Shown in pieces: positions 18,331 through 26,979 of a stretch of DNA of 64,000 nucleotides. Each line of letters opens with the position of its first letter. Within the stretch, counting starts at the first letter, position 1. Source of the DNA: Hydrogenophaga flava NBRC 102514. GTDB lineage: Bacteria; Pseudomonadota; Gammaproteobacteria; Burkholderiales; Burkholderiaceae_C. A program made the translations under genes and the position numbers. The notes beneath the pieces were generated by a model. That model worked only from the letters and a program-made list of their open reading frames with translations, was not told the origin of the DNA and searched no databases. The DNA is taken from NCBI RefSeq assembly GCF_001571145.1, contig NZ_BCTF01000010.1:62001-126000 (forward strand). The letters are read 5' to 3'.

Positions 18331-19440
18331 ATGAGCACCGCCGCCCCCCGCTTCCACGACCTCACCGTTGCCCGCGTCGACCCCGAGGCGGCTGGTGCCG
18401 TCGCCGTGTCGCTGGTCATCCCCGACGCGCTGCGCGAGACCTTCGCCTTCGAACCGGGCCAGTTCCTCACCTTGCGAGCCGACATCGGTGGCCAGGACGT
18501 GCGGCGCAGCTATTCCATCAGCAGCCCGCGCAGCCGGCTGGTGAAACATGGCGAGGTCACGCTGGGCATCCGGCCCGTCGAGGGCGGTGTGTTCTCCAAC
18601 TGGGCGGCCACACAACTCAAGGCGGGCGACACGCTGCGAGTGATGCCGCCGGACGGCCGCTTCACCGTGCACAAGCCGCGCGCCATCCACCGCGTGGGTT
18701 TTGCAGCGGGCTCGGGCATCACGCCCATCCTGTCCATCATGGCCAGCACGCTGGAGGAATCGCCCGACGCCAAGTTCACCCTGGTCTACGGCAACCGCCG
18801 CATGGCCAGCGTGATGTTCAACGAGGCACTGCAGGACCTCAAGGACCGTTACCCCGGCCGACTCACGCTGGTCCACGTGCTCTCGCGCCAGGCGCAGGAA
18901 GTGCCCCTGCTCGAAGGCCGCATCGACGGCGACAAGGTGCGCGAGATCATCGCCGCGCTGCTGCCGGTCGGCAGCATGGACGAGGTCTTTGTGTGTGGCC
19001 CAGAGGCCATGATCGAAGCCACTGAGAAGGCGCTGCTGGACGCCGGCGTGCGACCCGACCGCATCCACACCGAACGCTTCACTTCACCGACGCTGGAAGC
19101 GCTGCCTGCTGGCCAGCGCCAGGCCGCCGTGCTCGGTCACCCGGCCGTGCGCACCGACGGCGAGGTGGCGCTGACCGTGGTGCTCGACGGCAAGCCGCAC
19201 CAGCTGCGCATGGGCAAGGACGAGCACGTGCTCGACGTGGCCCTCAACGCCGGGCTGGACCTGCCCTGGTCGTGCCGGGGCGGTGTGTGCTGCACCTGCC
19301 GCGCCAAGGTGATGGAAGGCGCGGTGACAATGGACAAGAACTTCACGCTCGAACCCTGGGAAACCGAGAAGGGCTTCGTGCTCTCCTGCCAGGCCCGGCC
19401 GACCACCAGCACCCTGGTGGTCAGCTACGACGAGCGCTGA
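18331..19440 (+). CDS. paaE: Phenylacetyl-CoA epoxidase reductase subunit
   Basis: 369 residues. N-terminal ferredoxin-reductase domain with FAD site (RRSYSISSPRS) and NAD(P)H site (AAGSGITPILSI, VFVCGPEAMI), then a C-terminal plant-type 2Fe-2S ferredoxin with CRGGVCCTC and a fourth Cys in FVLSCQA. Passes electrons from NAD(P)H to the PaaA di-iron centre. Last gene of the operon: paaK, paaG, paaZ, paaJ and the regulator are elsewhere. It ends one base from the convergent ompW stop. Confidence 0.96.
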   Translation: MSTAAPRFHDLTVARVDPEAAGAVAVSLVIPDALRETFAFEPGQFLTLRADIGGQDVRRSYSISSPRSRLVKHGEVTLGIRPVEGGVFSNWAATQLKAGDTLRVMPPDGRFTVHKPRAIHRVGFAAGSGITPILSIMASTLEESPDAKFTLVYGNRRMASVMFNEALQDLKDRYPGRLTLVHVLSRQAQEVPLLEGRIDGDKVREIIAALLPVGSMDEVFVCGPEAMIEATEKALLDAGVRPDRIHTERFTSPTLEALPAGQRQAAVLGHPAVRTDGEVALTVVLDGKPHQLRMGKDEHVLDVALNAGLDLPWSCRGGVCCTCRAKVMEGAVTMDKNFTLEPWETEKGFVLSCQARPTTSTLVVSYDER

Positions 19441-19441
19441 A

Positions 19442-20038
19442 TCAGAATTTCCAGCCCAGGCCCACGCCCACGAGCACCGGGTCGACCTTGAACTTGCCGA
19501 TTTCGCTGCCACCGGCCGAGACCTTGGTGCTGATGAAGACCTTCTTCACGTCAAAGTTCAGGTAAAGATCCTTGCCCACGGGAATGTCGACGCCCGCCTG
19601 CAGCGATGCACCCACGCTGTTGCGCTTGATGTCCACGCCCGCCGGCAGGTTCACCGAACTGAAGCGGGTGTAGTTCAGGCCCGCGCCCACATAGGGCTTC
19701 ACCGGGCCGGCCGGGAAGTGGTACTGGAGGCTCAGGGTCGGCGGCAGGTGCTTGAGGCTGCCGATCTCGGCGCTACCGGCCGACAGGGTGTGCTTCTGCG
19801 GCACGGTCAGGATCAGCTCGGCGGCCAGGTTGGGGCTCATGAAGTAGGTGAAGTCCACTTCTGGCAGCCACTTGTTGTTCACGGACAGGTCCAGGCCGGT
19901 GCTGTCCTTGTTGGCGCTGTTCAGGTGCACGGCGCGGGCACGGACCAGCAGGTCGCCTGCCTTGAGGTCCTGGGCCTGCACGGGGCCGGCCACCAGGGCG
20001 GAGAGGGCAGCGATGGCAATGATGTGCTTCTTCGACAT
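19442..20038 (-). CDS. ompW: OmpW-family outer-membrane protein
   Basis: 198 residues. Signal peptide (IIAIAALSALVAGPVQAQ) and an eight-stranded barrel with the family features AGDLLVRARAVHL, LPPTLSLQYHF, KPYVGAGLNYT and the terminal VGVGLGWKF. OmpW channels carry small hydrophobic compounds and often respond to oxygen and redox state. ATG 20038 is followed at once by the signal peptide; the longer frame upstream is not homologous. Two FNR-like palindromes lie upstream, fitting anaerobic control. Confidence 0.93.
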   Translation of the reverse strand: MSKKHIIAIAALSALVAGPVQAQDLKAGDLLVRARAVHLNSANKDSTGLDLSVNNKWLPEVDFTYFMSPNLAAELILTVPQKHTLSAGSAEIGSLKHLPPTLSLQYHFPAGPVKPYVGAGLNYTRFSSVNLPAGVDIKRNSVGASLQAGVDIPVGKDLYLNFDVKKVFISTKVSAGGSEIGKFKVDPVLVGVGLGWKF

Positions 20039-20079
20039 GATCAACTTCTTCCTCGTCACGGGAACATTCCCGCGCGGGC

Positions 20080-20121
20080 ATTGGAGTCGCCCGGCCTGGT
20101 CTGCCGATTGAGTCATGTCAA
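20080..20121 (-). promoter_or_regulatory. FNR-like site plus -10 for ompW
   Basis: TTGACATGACTCAA (20121-20108) departs from the TTGAT-N4-ATCAA consensus at one base in each half. A TCCAAT hexamer is centred exactly 32 bases downstream (20085-20080), the spacing of a class II FNR promoter, with predicted start near 20073. Confidence 0.4.
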
Positions 20122-20168
20122 GGGATTGGGGCAGCGACGCATGCGATGCGCCGCTTCCGAGCAGGCGG

Positions 20169-20182
20169 TTGACCCAGATCAA
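20169..20182 (-). promoter_or_regulatory. Second FNR/Anr-like box upstream of ompW
   Basis: On the minus strand TTGATCTGGGTCAA, one base from the TTGAT-N4-ATCAA consensus, centred 61 bases upstream of the other ompW site. It could be an upstream activating or repressing site. Confidence 0.45.
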
Positions 20183-20242
20183 ACCGATGCAAGGACCGGC
20201 CCGCTGACACAGGTGCCGAAGCGGCTGTTGCGGTCGTCGCCC

Positions 20243-21013
20243 TCAGCGGGCGGCGTCGACCAAGGCCTGCGCGTAGCGCGGGCTGGCACTGATGTCGTTG
20301 TGCCCCACGCCCGGAATGACCACCAGACGCGCCACACCGGGCCCAAAGCGCGCCATCAGCGCGGCCGTGCGCTCCAGCCGGATCAGGGTGTCGTGCTCGG
20401 CCGCGATCAGGGTCGTCGGCACATCGATGCGCGCCGCCAGGGCGGCGGAGTCGAAACGGTCGCGGATCAGCCAGCGCACGGGCCACCAGGGGAACTGCTC
20501 GACCGCGACGTTCTCGATGCTGTCGTAAGGCGTGATCAGCACCAGCCTGGTCACGGCCGTCTCGCTGGCCAGGCGCACGGCCACGCCGCTGCCCAGGCTG
20601 CGCCCCACCACTTTGATGTCGGGATGCCCGCGCCGCACATGCTCGTACAGCGCGCGGGCATCGGCGTGCAAGGCAGACTCGCTGGGCTCACCCGTGCTCC
20701 GCCCGAACCCGCGGTAGTGCAGACCGTACAGCGCATGGTCCGGAAACAGGCGCATCAGTTGCGGGATGGTGGTCGAGACGTCTTCGGCGTTGCCGCCGAA
20801 ATACAGCAGGGCGGGCGCGCCGGGTCGTGTGCGCGCACTGATCTGAAGGTTGGCCCCGTCCACCGGCAGCGCCAGCGATTCGCCCGCATGCCGCGCCGGC
20901 TGAGGGTGGTAGAGCATGGAGCGCTGCCACCCGTACAGCGCCCCACAGCCGGCCAGATAGAGCAGCGCCACCGCCGACAACACCCGCACCAGCACCACCT
21001 TCAGCGCACGCAT
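20243..21013 (-). CDS. Alpha/beta hydrolase, YfhR/ABHD-like, lipoprotein candidate
   Basis: 256 residues. The N-terminal hydrophobic segment ends in LYLAGC, a plausible lipobox (Cys23), so it may be an exported lipoprotein. The hydrolase core shows the oxyanion region LLYFGGNAEDV, nucleophile GRSLGSG, acid region AAEHDTLI and catalytic His in GVGHNDI. Resembles serine aminopeptidase S33/YfhR-type hydrolases; substrate unknown. 13 bases after the metY stop on the same strand, so possibly co-transcribed. Confidence 0.85.
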   Translation of the reverse strand: MRALKVVLVRVLSAVALLYLAGCGALYGWQRSMLYHPQPARHAGESLALPVDGANLQISARTRPGAPALLYFGGNAEDVSTTIPQLMRLFPDHALYGLHYRGFGRSTGEPSESALHADARALYEHVRRGHPDIKVVGRSLGSGVAVRLASETAVTRLVLITPYDSIENVAVEQFPWWPVRWLIRDRFDSAALAARIDVPTTLIAAEHDTLIRLERTAALMARFGPGVARLVVIPGVGHNDISASPRYAQALVDAAR

Positions 21014-21026
21014 CGGGCGCCGCCCC

Positions 21027-22304
21027 TCACACCTTCGCCAGCGCCTGCTCCAGATCGGCGATCAGGTCGTCGATGTGCTCGATGCCGATCGACAGGCGGA
21101 CCATGTCGGTGCTGACCCCCGCCTTCTTCAGCTCGTCGGGGTTGAGCTGGCGGTGCGTGGTCGACGCCGGGTGGCAGGCGAGCGACTTGGCGTCGCCGAT
21201 GTTGACCAGGCGGGTGAACAGCTGCAGTGCGTCCTGGAAACGCGCGCCAGCGGCAATCGCGTCGTCGGACTTCAGGCCGAAACTGATGATGCCGGAGGCG
21301 CGGCCGCCCATGTACTGCTTCACCAGCCCGTGGTCCTTGTGGTCGGGCAGGCCGGCATAGTTGACCCAGCCCACCTTGGCGTGGTTCTGCAGGTGCTGGG
21401 CCACCTTGACGGCGTTCTCGCAGATGCGGTCCATGCGAAGCGCCAGCGTCTCGATGCCCTGCAGGATCTGGAACGCGTTCATCGGCGAGAGCGCTGCGCC
21501 CATGTTGCGCAGCGGCACCACGCGGGCGCGGGCGATGTAGGCGGCCGGGCCAGGCGCCTCGGTGTAGACCACACCGTGGTAGCTCACATCGGGTTCGTTC
21601 AGGCGCTTGAAACGCGCCTTGTGCTCGGCCCAGGGGAACTTGCCGCTGTCGACGATGGCGCCGCCGATGCTGGTGCCGTGGCCACCCAGGTACTTGGTCA
21701 GCGAGTGCACCACGATGTCCGCGCCGTGTTCGAACGGACGGCACAGGTAGGGGCTGGTCACGGTGTTGTCCACGATCAGCGGCACGCCGGCCGCGTGCGC
21801 CACCTTGGCCAGCGCGCCGATGTCGGTCACGTTGCCCAGCGGGTTGCCCACCGACTCACAGTAGATGGCCTTGGTGCGTTCGTCGATCAGGGCCGCAAAC
21901 GCCGCCGGGTCGCGCGGGTCGGCGAAACGCACCGTGATGCCCTGCTGCGGGAAGGTGTGGGCGAACAGGTTGTAGGTGCCGCCGTACAGCGTCGAGGCCG
22001 AGACGATGTTGTCGCCCGCCTCGGCGATGGTCTGGATCGCGTAGGTGATGGCCGCCATGCCAGAGGCCACGGCCAGCGCGCCGATGCCGCCTTCCAGCGC
22101 CGCGAGGCGGGCCTCCAGCACCCCGTTGGTGGGGTTCATGATGCGGCTGTAGATGTTGCCCGCGACCTTGAGGTCGAACAGGTCGGCACCGTGCTGGGTG
22201 TTATCGAAGGCGTAGGCCACCGTCTGGTAGATCGGCACCGCGACGGCCTTGGTGGTGGGGTCGGGCGTGTAGCCGCCGTGCACGGCGAGGGTTTCGAGTT
22301 TCAT
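21027..22304 (-). CDS. metY: O-acetylhomoserine sulfhydrylase
   Basis: 425 residues. PLP enzyme of the Cys/Met metabolism family that makes homocysteine from O-acetylhomoserine and sulfide. Evidence: start [40 protein letters not shown], and the PLP lysine in [11 protein letters not shown] (about residue 205). The 425-residue length and insertions match sulfhydrylases better than cystathionine gamma-synthase (about 390). It feeds homocysteine into the methyl cycle served by ahcY and metF a few kilobases away. Confidence 0.93.
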   Translation of the reverse strand: MKLETLAVHGGYTPDPTTKAVAVPIYQTVAYAFDNTQHGADLFDLKVAGNIYSRIMNPTNGVLEARLAALEGGIGALAVASGMAAITYAIQTIAEAGDNIVSASTLYGGTYNLFAHTFPQQGITVRFADPRDPAAFAALIDERTKAIYCESVGNPLGNVTDIGALAKVAHAAGVPLIVDNTVTSPYLCRPFEHGADIVVHSLTKYLGGHGTSIGGAIVDSGKFPWAEHKARFKRLNEPDVSYHGVVYTEAPGPAAYIARARVVPLRNMGAALSPMNAFQILQGIETLALRMDRICENAVKVAQHLQNHAKVGWVNYAGLPDHKDHGLVKQYMGGRASGIISFGLKSDDAIAAGARFQDALQLFTRLVNIGDAKSLACHPASTTHRQLNPDELKKAGVSTDMVRLSIGIEHIDDLIADLEQALAKV

Positions 22305-22338
22305 GAGGGTCTCCTTGGGGTGTTGGATGAACAGCCGG

Positions 22339-22896
22339 TCATTCTGGCAGCAACTCGACCTGGGTCACCCCGCGCCCCTGCAGCCCCAGCGCGCTGAACG
22401 CCGCCTGGCTCAGATCGATGACGCGCGAGCGCTTGAAAGGGCCGCGGTCGTTGATGCGGACCACCACCTCCTTGCCCGAGACCACGCTGCGCACGCGCAC
22501 GCGGGAGCCGAAGGGCAGCGTCCTGTGGGCGGCAGTGAAGGCATGGCGGTCGTAGCGTTCGCCGCTGGCGGTGCGGCGGCCGTGGAACTTGCTGCCATAC
22601 CAGGACGCCAGACCCTTTTCGAGAACGCCCGCGGAGTTACGGGACTCGGCCGCGCTGCGAGCCCCGTCAGCGGACCGTTCGGCGGCTGTAGACCCGGCGG
22701 GCTCCGCCACGGTGTCGGCGCTGCGGGTCGGGGGAACGGACGGTGCATCAGACGCCGCCGGTGCGGCCACAGGCAACGGTCCGTCGGCGGCCCCGGCCGG
22801 CGCCGGACCGGCGGGCGACGCGGCACAGCCCGCCAGCACCGCCACCCACACAGCCAGCAGCGAGGACGGCGCGAAGCGCCGGGCGAAGCGCTTCAA
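22339..22896 (-). CDS. rlpA: RlpA-like septal/cell-wall lipoprotein (double-psi beta-barrel)
   Basis: 185 residues with a TTG start. The N-terminus MKRFARRFAPSSLL leads into lipobox LAGC (Cys24), then a low-complexity Ala/Pro/Ser linker to about residue 90, and a double-psi beta-barrel: GLASWYGSKFHGRRTASGER, LPFGSRVRVRSV, VVVRINDRGPFKRSRVIDLS. RlpA proteins bind or cleave denuded septal glycans. A C-terminal SPOR domain, common in the family, is absent. The TTG overlaps the stop of the autotransporter gene (TTGA); no ATG gives a lipoprotein signal. Confidence 0.87.
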   Translation of the reverse strand: MKRFARRFAPSSLLAVWVAVLAGCAASPAGPAPAGAADGPLPVAAPAASDAPSVPPTRSADTVAEPAGSTAAERSADGARSAAESRNSAGVLEKGLASWYGSKFHGRRTASGERYDRHAFTAAHRTLPFGSRVRVRSVVSGKEVVVRINDRGPFKRSRVIDLSQAAFSALGLQGRGVTQVELLPE

Positions 22897-25247
22897 AAGC
22901 GCCAGTCCAGACGCAGGCTGACGCCCTGGTCGGTCATCTTCCCGCGCAGACTCAGGTCGTAGTGCACGCGCATTTCCAGGGCATCGCCGGCCTTGTGGAC
23001 CAGCCCCAGCCCCAGCTCGGCCAGGACGCGCCGCTGCTCCGATCCCGGGGTCGAAAATACCGGGCCACCCCCGACGAACTGGGCCGATGTGCTGTCGCGA
23101 CCGCCGGACAGGTCGTACCCCACGGCGGCCTGCGCCAGCAGATGGCTCTGCGCACCCAGCGGATGGCGCGCCTCCACGCCCAGCTTGGCGACCAGTTCCT
23201 CCGCCTTCTGGGCGGCGACCCGCAGGTCGAGCGCCCCGGCCCCTGTTTCGGTGTAGGCGTTGCTGCGCGCGCGGCGCCAGTCGAGACCGACCGACGGGGT
23301 GACCGAGGTCGTGGCCACGGTCATGGGGCGCCCCATGCTCAGCCCCAGGTGCGAGGCATGGCCGCGGTAGCTGGCCTTGGCCGACCGCCCGATGAACCCC
23401 AGGTTGCGCGCGGACTTGACCGAGCTGCGCGTGGCGTCGGCCTGCCATTGCAGGCGCCATGCGGAGAGATCGTAGGAACCGTAGCCCAGCAGCTGGACAC
23501 TTTCCAGGTCGCTGCGGTGCGCCTGCGCGAAGTCACGGCCTTCCACGCGGCCATCCAGGTAAGCCAGTCCGAAGCCCAGGGTGCTGCCGGACACCATCGA
23601 GGCTTGGTAACCGCCCGCCAGACCTTGTGTGCGCACCCGGTAGCCGCTGGCCTGGCGGTAGCGGTCCTGATCAACCCGGTGGTTCAACGGCTGGACCCAG
23701 AGACCCGTGCCGGACTTCGCTGCGGCCCCATCGGACCCGCTACCGGCCTGCTGCCCGACCACGGCCGAGCCGGTGCTCGACACATGCGCCAGCAGGGCCT
23801 GGGCCGCGTTGCCATGCATGGAGGGCATGGCCTGTCCCACGGCCCGCGCCACCGATGCATCGTCGGGCAGTCGTCCCAGGGCCGTCACCACGGCATCCCA
23901 GTCGGTGCCCGTGCGACCGCCGCGGATGTAGCCATCCAGCACCTGGGCGGTCGGCACCCCGTTGATCAGGCCCGCCTGGATGGTCGCCGGCACGATGCCC
24001 CGCCCGGGGGTGGGGGGCGCAGGCGCAGGCGTGGGCTCGGGCGCCGCGCCACCGCCACCCGGAGAGGGCGCAGGTGCGGGTGCTGGAGCCGGGGGAGGCG
24101 CAGGAGGCGGGGGCGCGCCCGCGGCATCGACAAGCAGGTTCACCTGGTTGCCACTGGTCTGCGACCGGAAGTTGAACAAGGCGCTGTTGTCAGACACATT
24201 CGTGGCCGAAGCGGCGTTGGTCAGAGTGCCTCCGGCGGTCAGTACCCCCTCCAGCGTGTCGCCTGCGGCCAGGGTGTTCGTGCCATTGACATCCATCACG
24301 AACGTGGCGCTGGGCTGCAGGTTCACGTCGCCAGACACTGTCAGACGCCCGAAACTGGAAGAACTGCTGACCCCCAGGCGCAGGGCCCCGGACTGGGTGT
24401 AGTGGCCTGTGATCTGGGCGTGGACGCCCTCCGGCACATGCAGGGTGCCAGCGTTGCTGAAAGCGTCCGACGTGAGGGAGAAGGCCTGGATGACATGGAA
24501 AGAGGACCCGATCACCAGGCGTGCGCCCGACTGGATGCGGAACACGTTGGACCTGAAGGTGTTTTCGGTGGTGAAGACAGCGCCAGACACAACATTGACG
24601 GAGCCGTTCGTGCCCACAACATTGACCGGCCCCGTGATGCGCGCCGCGCTACCGCTCAGATTCAGCGTGGTGTTGCCGGTCCGGATCCCGCCCAGAATGT
24701 GCCCCGCATTGTTGAGTGTGCCAAGCGTGCCGTACGACTCAATGGCGTTGATGCTTCCTGTCCCGGCCTGGATCTCGGCGCCCGCCTCGTTGTTCAGGAC
24801 GTTGATCGTGCCGGTGCTGTACACGCCCAGGGCAAACGGCCCCGCGCCGATGCGACCGCGGTTGGTGACTTCGGTGATCGTCCCGGCATTCCACAAGCCG
24901 TCGGACGGGTTGCCGATGATGTCGCCGTCGTTGATGATTTGAATGCCAGTGTTCCCTGCCTCGACCCGCACTCCCACGACCGTACTTCCTCCGTCGCCGG
25001 TGATGCTGCCTGTGCCGGTGACCGAAAGCGAGTCTCCGGTTTGCAGCTGGCATTCACCGACACGAGCATCCGCCACCGTGATCGCACCCGACCCGACACA
25101 CGAACCGGTGCCGGCCAGCGCGGTCGTGGCTGGCAGACCCACCGCCAGGACGGAGGCTGTGGCGAGCCCGGTGGCTGCCTGACGAAGATCGCGGCGCCTG
25201 GCGCGCGCGTTGCCGGACTGGGAAGAATGTGCTGGCTTGTTTTTCAT
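22893..25247 (-). CDS. Type V secretion autotransporter
   Basis: 784 residues. A basic, extended signal peptide (about 1-46, ending LPATTALAG), a beta-helical passenger of about 330 residues with two N-terminal cysteines (CVGSGAITVADARVGEC), many Asn/Gly-rich turns, a Pro/Ala linker around 376-416, and a C-terminal 12-stranded barrel (about 510-784) ending with aromatic Phe (SLRLDWRF). The passenger should be surface-displayed; no protease triad or adhesion motif is recognised. ATG 25247 follows CAGGGGCC. Followed at once by rlpA with a 4-base overlap. The passenger is less GC-rich than its neighbours. Confidence 0.88.
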   Translation of the reverse strand: MKNKPAHSSQSGNARARRRDLRQAATGLATASVLAVGLPATTALAGTGSCVGSGAITVADARVGECQLQTGDSLSVTGTGSITGDGGSTVVGVRVEAGNTGIQIINDGDIIGNPSDGLWNAGTITEVTNRGRIGAGPFALGVYSTGTINVLNNEAGAEIQAGTGSINAIESYGTLGTLNNAGHILGGIRTGNTTLNLSGSAARITGPVNVVGTNGSVNVVSGAVFTTENTFRSNVFRIQSGARLVIGSSFHVIQAFSLTSDAFSNAGTLHVPEGVHAQITGHYTQSGALRLGVSSSSSFGRLTVSGDVNLQPSATFVMDVNGTNTLAAGDTLEGVLTAGGTLTNAASATNVSDNSALFNFRSQTSGNQVNLLVDAAGAPPPPAPPPAPAPAPAPSPGGGGAAPEPTPAPAPPTPGRGIVPATIQAGLINGVPTAQVLDGYIRGGRTGTDWDAVVTALGRLPDDASVARAVGQAMPSMHGNAAQALLAHVSSTGSAVVGQQAGSGSDGAAAKSGTGLWVQPLNHRVDQDRYRQASGYRVRTQGLAGGYQASMVSGSTLGFGLAYLDGRVEGRDFAQAHRSDLESVQLLGYGSYDLSAWRLQWQADATRSSVKSARNLGFIGRSAKASYRGHASHLGLSMGRPMTVATTSVTPSVGLDWRRARSNAYTETGAGALDLRVAAQKAEELVAKLGVEARHPLGAQSHLLAQAAVGYDLSGGRDSTSAQFVGGGPVFSTPGSEQRRVLAELGLGLVHKAGDALEMRVHYDLSLRGKMTDQGVSLRLDWRF

Positions 25248-25381
25248 GTGGGGCCCCTGGATGAAGTCGGCGCTGAAGGGGCGTCGGCATCGCCGGCCCT
25301 CAAGCAATGGGTATTATCTTCTTACACCCACGGGCCAATTTTCCCCTGATCCAGGGGCCACATGAACGGTCTTGGCGGGTG

Positions 25382-26224
25382 TCAGTGGTGAGGCTGTTGC
25401 CCCGCCAGCCGCCGCACGATCTCCAGCGTCGCCACGCTCTGGTTCATGGTGTAAAAGTGCAGCGCGGGCACACCGGCGCTGCGCAGCCGCTCGCACAGGT
25501 CGGTCACCACGTCCAGCCCGAAGGCCTTGATGGAATCGATGTCGTCGCCGAAGGCCTGCAGGCGCAGCCGGATCCAGCGCGGGATCTCGGCGCCGCAGGC
25601 GTCCGAGAACCGCAGCAGCTGCGAGGAACTGGTGATGGGCATGATCCCGGGCACCACCGGCACATCGGCACCGCGGCGGCGCGCCTCGTCCACGAAACGG
25701 AAATAGGCGTCGGCGCTGTAGAAGTACTGCGTGATAGCCGAGTCGGCCCCCGCCTTCACCTTGGTCACATACGCCTGCAGGTCGGCCTCGGGCGACTTGG
25801 CCTGCGGGTGGATCTCGGGGTAGGCGGCCACCTCGATGTGGAAGTCGCGCCCGGTCTCCTCGCGGATGAAGGCCACCAGATCGCTCGCATGCTGGAATTC
25901 GCCGCCCAGGCCGTAGCCGCTGGGCAGGTCGCCGCGCAGCGCCACCAGGCGCCGCACACCCATGGCCTTGAGCGTGGCCAGCTGCTCGCGCACGCCGGCC
26001 TTGGTGGCGCCGATGCACGAGAAGTGCGAGGCCGCGTCCACGCCTTCGGCCAGGATTTCCTGCACGGTGTCGAAGGTGCCCTTCTGGGTGGAGCCACCGG
26101 CGCCATAGGTCACCGAACAGAACTCGGGCTGCAGCGCGTACAGCTTCTGGCGCACCACGCGCAGCTTCTCGGCGCCCTCGGGCGTCTTGGGCGGAAAGAA
26201 TTCAAAACTCAGGGGCAGGCCCAT
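25382..26224 (-). CDS. metF: 5,10-methylenetetrahydrofolate reductase
   Basis: 280 residues. FAD enzyme producing 5-methyl-THF for methionine synthesis. Family features: LSFEFFPPKTPEGAEKL with the catalytic Glu, SVTYGAGGSTQKGTF, and GADSAITQYFYSADAYFRF. It overlaps the end of tlyA by 16 bases, third gene of the riboswitch-controlled ahcY operon, so SAH levels should also influence methyl-group supply. Confidence 0.95.
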   Translation of the reverse strand: MGLPLSFEFFPPKTPEGAEKLRVVRQKLYALQPEFCSVTYGAGGSTQKGTFDTVQEILAEGVDAASHFSCIGATKAGVREQLATLKAMGVRRLVALRGDLPSGYGLGGEFQHASDLVAFIREETGRDFHIEVAAYPEIHPQAKSPEADLQAYVTKVKAGADSAITQYFYSADAYFRFVDEARRRGADVPVVPGIMPITSSSQLLRFSDACGAEIPRWIRLRLQAFGDDIDSIKAFGLDVVTDLCERLRSAGVPALHFYTMNQSVATLEIVRRLAGQQPHH

Positions 26225-26973
26225 ACGAAGAACTCCCGGTTGCCATCACCGCCGGTGATGGCGCTTTCAAAATAGTCCCGCAGGCGCAGGCCGTTGCTCT
26301 CGCAGGCCTGTGCGATGCGTTGTTGCACGAGCGGATAGCTCGCGGTGCTTTTCACCAGCCCGCCCTTGCCGATGTGCTCGGGCTGCAGTTCGAACTGCGG
26401 CTTGACCAGCATCAGCAGGCCTTTGCCGTCGCGCCGCAACAGCGGCACGAGGGCCGGCCACACCAGGGTCTGCGATATGAAGGACAGGTCGCCGACGACC
26501 AGGTCGAAGGGCGCGGCCGCCGCCTCGCCGCCCTCGGTCACCAGCTGCTGCGCCGTCAGCTCGCGCGCGTTGCACTTCTCGATGCAGACCACACGCGGGT
26601 CGCTGCGCAGCCGCGGGTGCAGCTGGCCCTGGCCCACGTCCACGCCCACCACCTTCGTGGCGCCGTGCTGCAGAAGACAGTCGGTGAAACCACCGCTGCT
26701 CTGCCCTACGTCGAGGCAACGCAGGCCGGTCACGTCGATGCCGCAATGCGCGAGCGCGCCGTCGAGCTTGAGACCACCACGCGAGACGAAACGCGACTCG
26801 GCCGTGTCCAGCAGCTGCAGCTCCGCGGTCTCGCGCAGCTCCTCGCCGTTCTTGACCACGGCCTTCCAGTCGCCGCCCGGCAGCCGCCAGCGCACGCCCG
26901 CGGCGATCAGCCGCTGGGCCTGCGAACGCGACGCGGCCAGCCCTCGCTCGACGAGCAACTGGTCAGCGCGCAT
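26209..26973 (-). CDS. tlyA: TlyA-family rRNA methyltransferase / hemolysin A homologue
   Basis: 254 residues. N-terminal S4 RNA-binding domain (MRADQLLVERGLAASRSQAQ) and a FtsJ-like SAM methyltransferase domain (CLDVGQSSGGFTDCLLQHGA, DLVVGDLSFISQTLV, LVKPQFEL). Homologues 2'-O-methylate cytidines in 16S and 23S rRNA; which bases are targets here is unknown. It sits 6 bases after ahcY and overlaps metF, inside a SAH-responsive operon although it generates SAH itself. Confidence 0.9.
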   Translation of the reverse strand: MRADQLLVERGLAASRSQAQRLIAAGVRWRLPGGDWKAVVKNGEELRETAELQLLDTAESRFVSRGGLKLDGALAHCGIDVTGLRCLDVGQSSGGFTDCLLQHGATKVVGVDVGQGQLHPRLRSDPRVVCIEKCNARELTAQQLVTEGGEAAAAPFDLVVGDLSFISQTLVWPALVPLLRRDGKGLLMLVKPQFELQPEHIGKGGLVKSTASYPLVQQRIAQACESNGLRLRDYFESAITGGDGNREFFVWACP

Positions 26974-26979
26974 CGGCGA

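Noticed and set aside
22743..25349. 868-residue plus-strand frame opposite the autotransporter gene
   Set aside because: No domain or start signal; the minus-strand frame has signal peptide, passenger and barrel. High GC leaves long open frames on the opposite strand.
25333..25365. CCCCTG-GAT-CAGGGG stem after metF as a terminator
   Set aside because: The stem is short and no T-run follows on the relevant strand, so termination is not supported.
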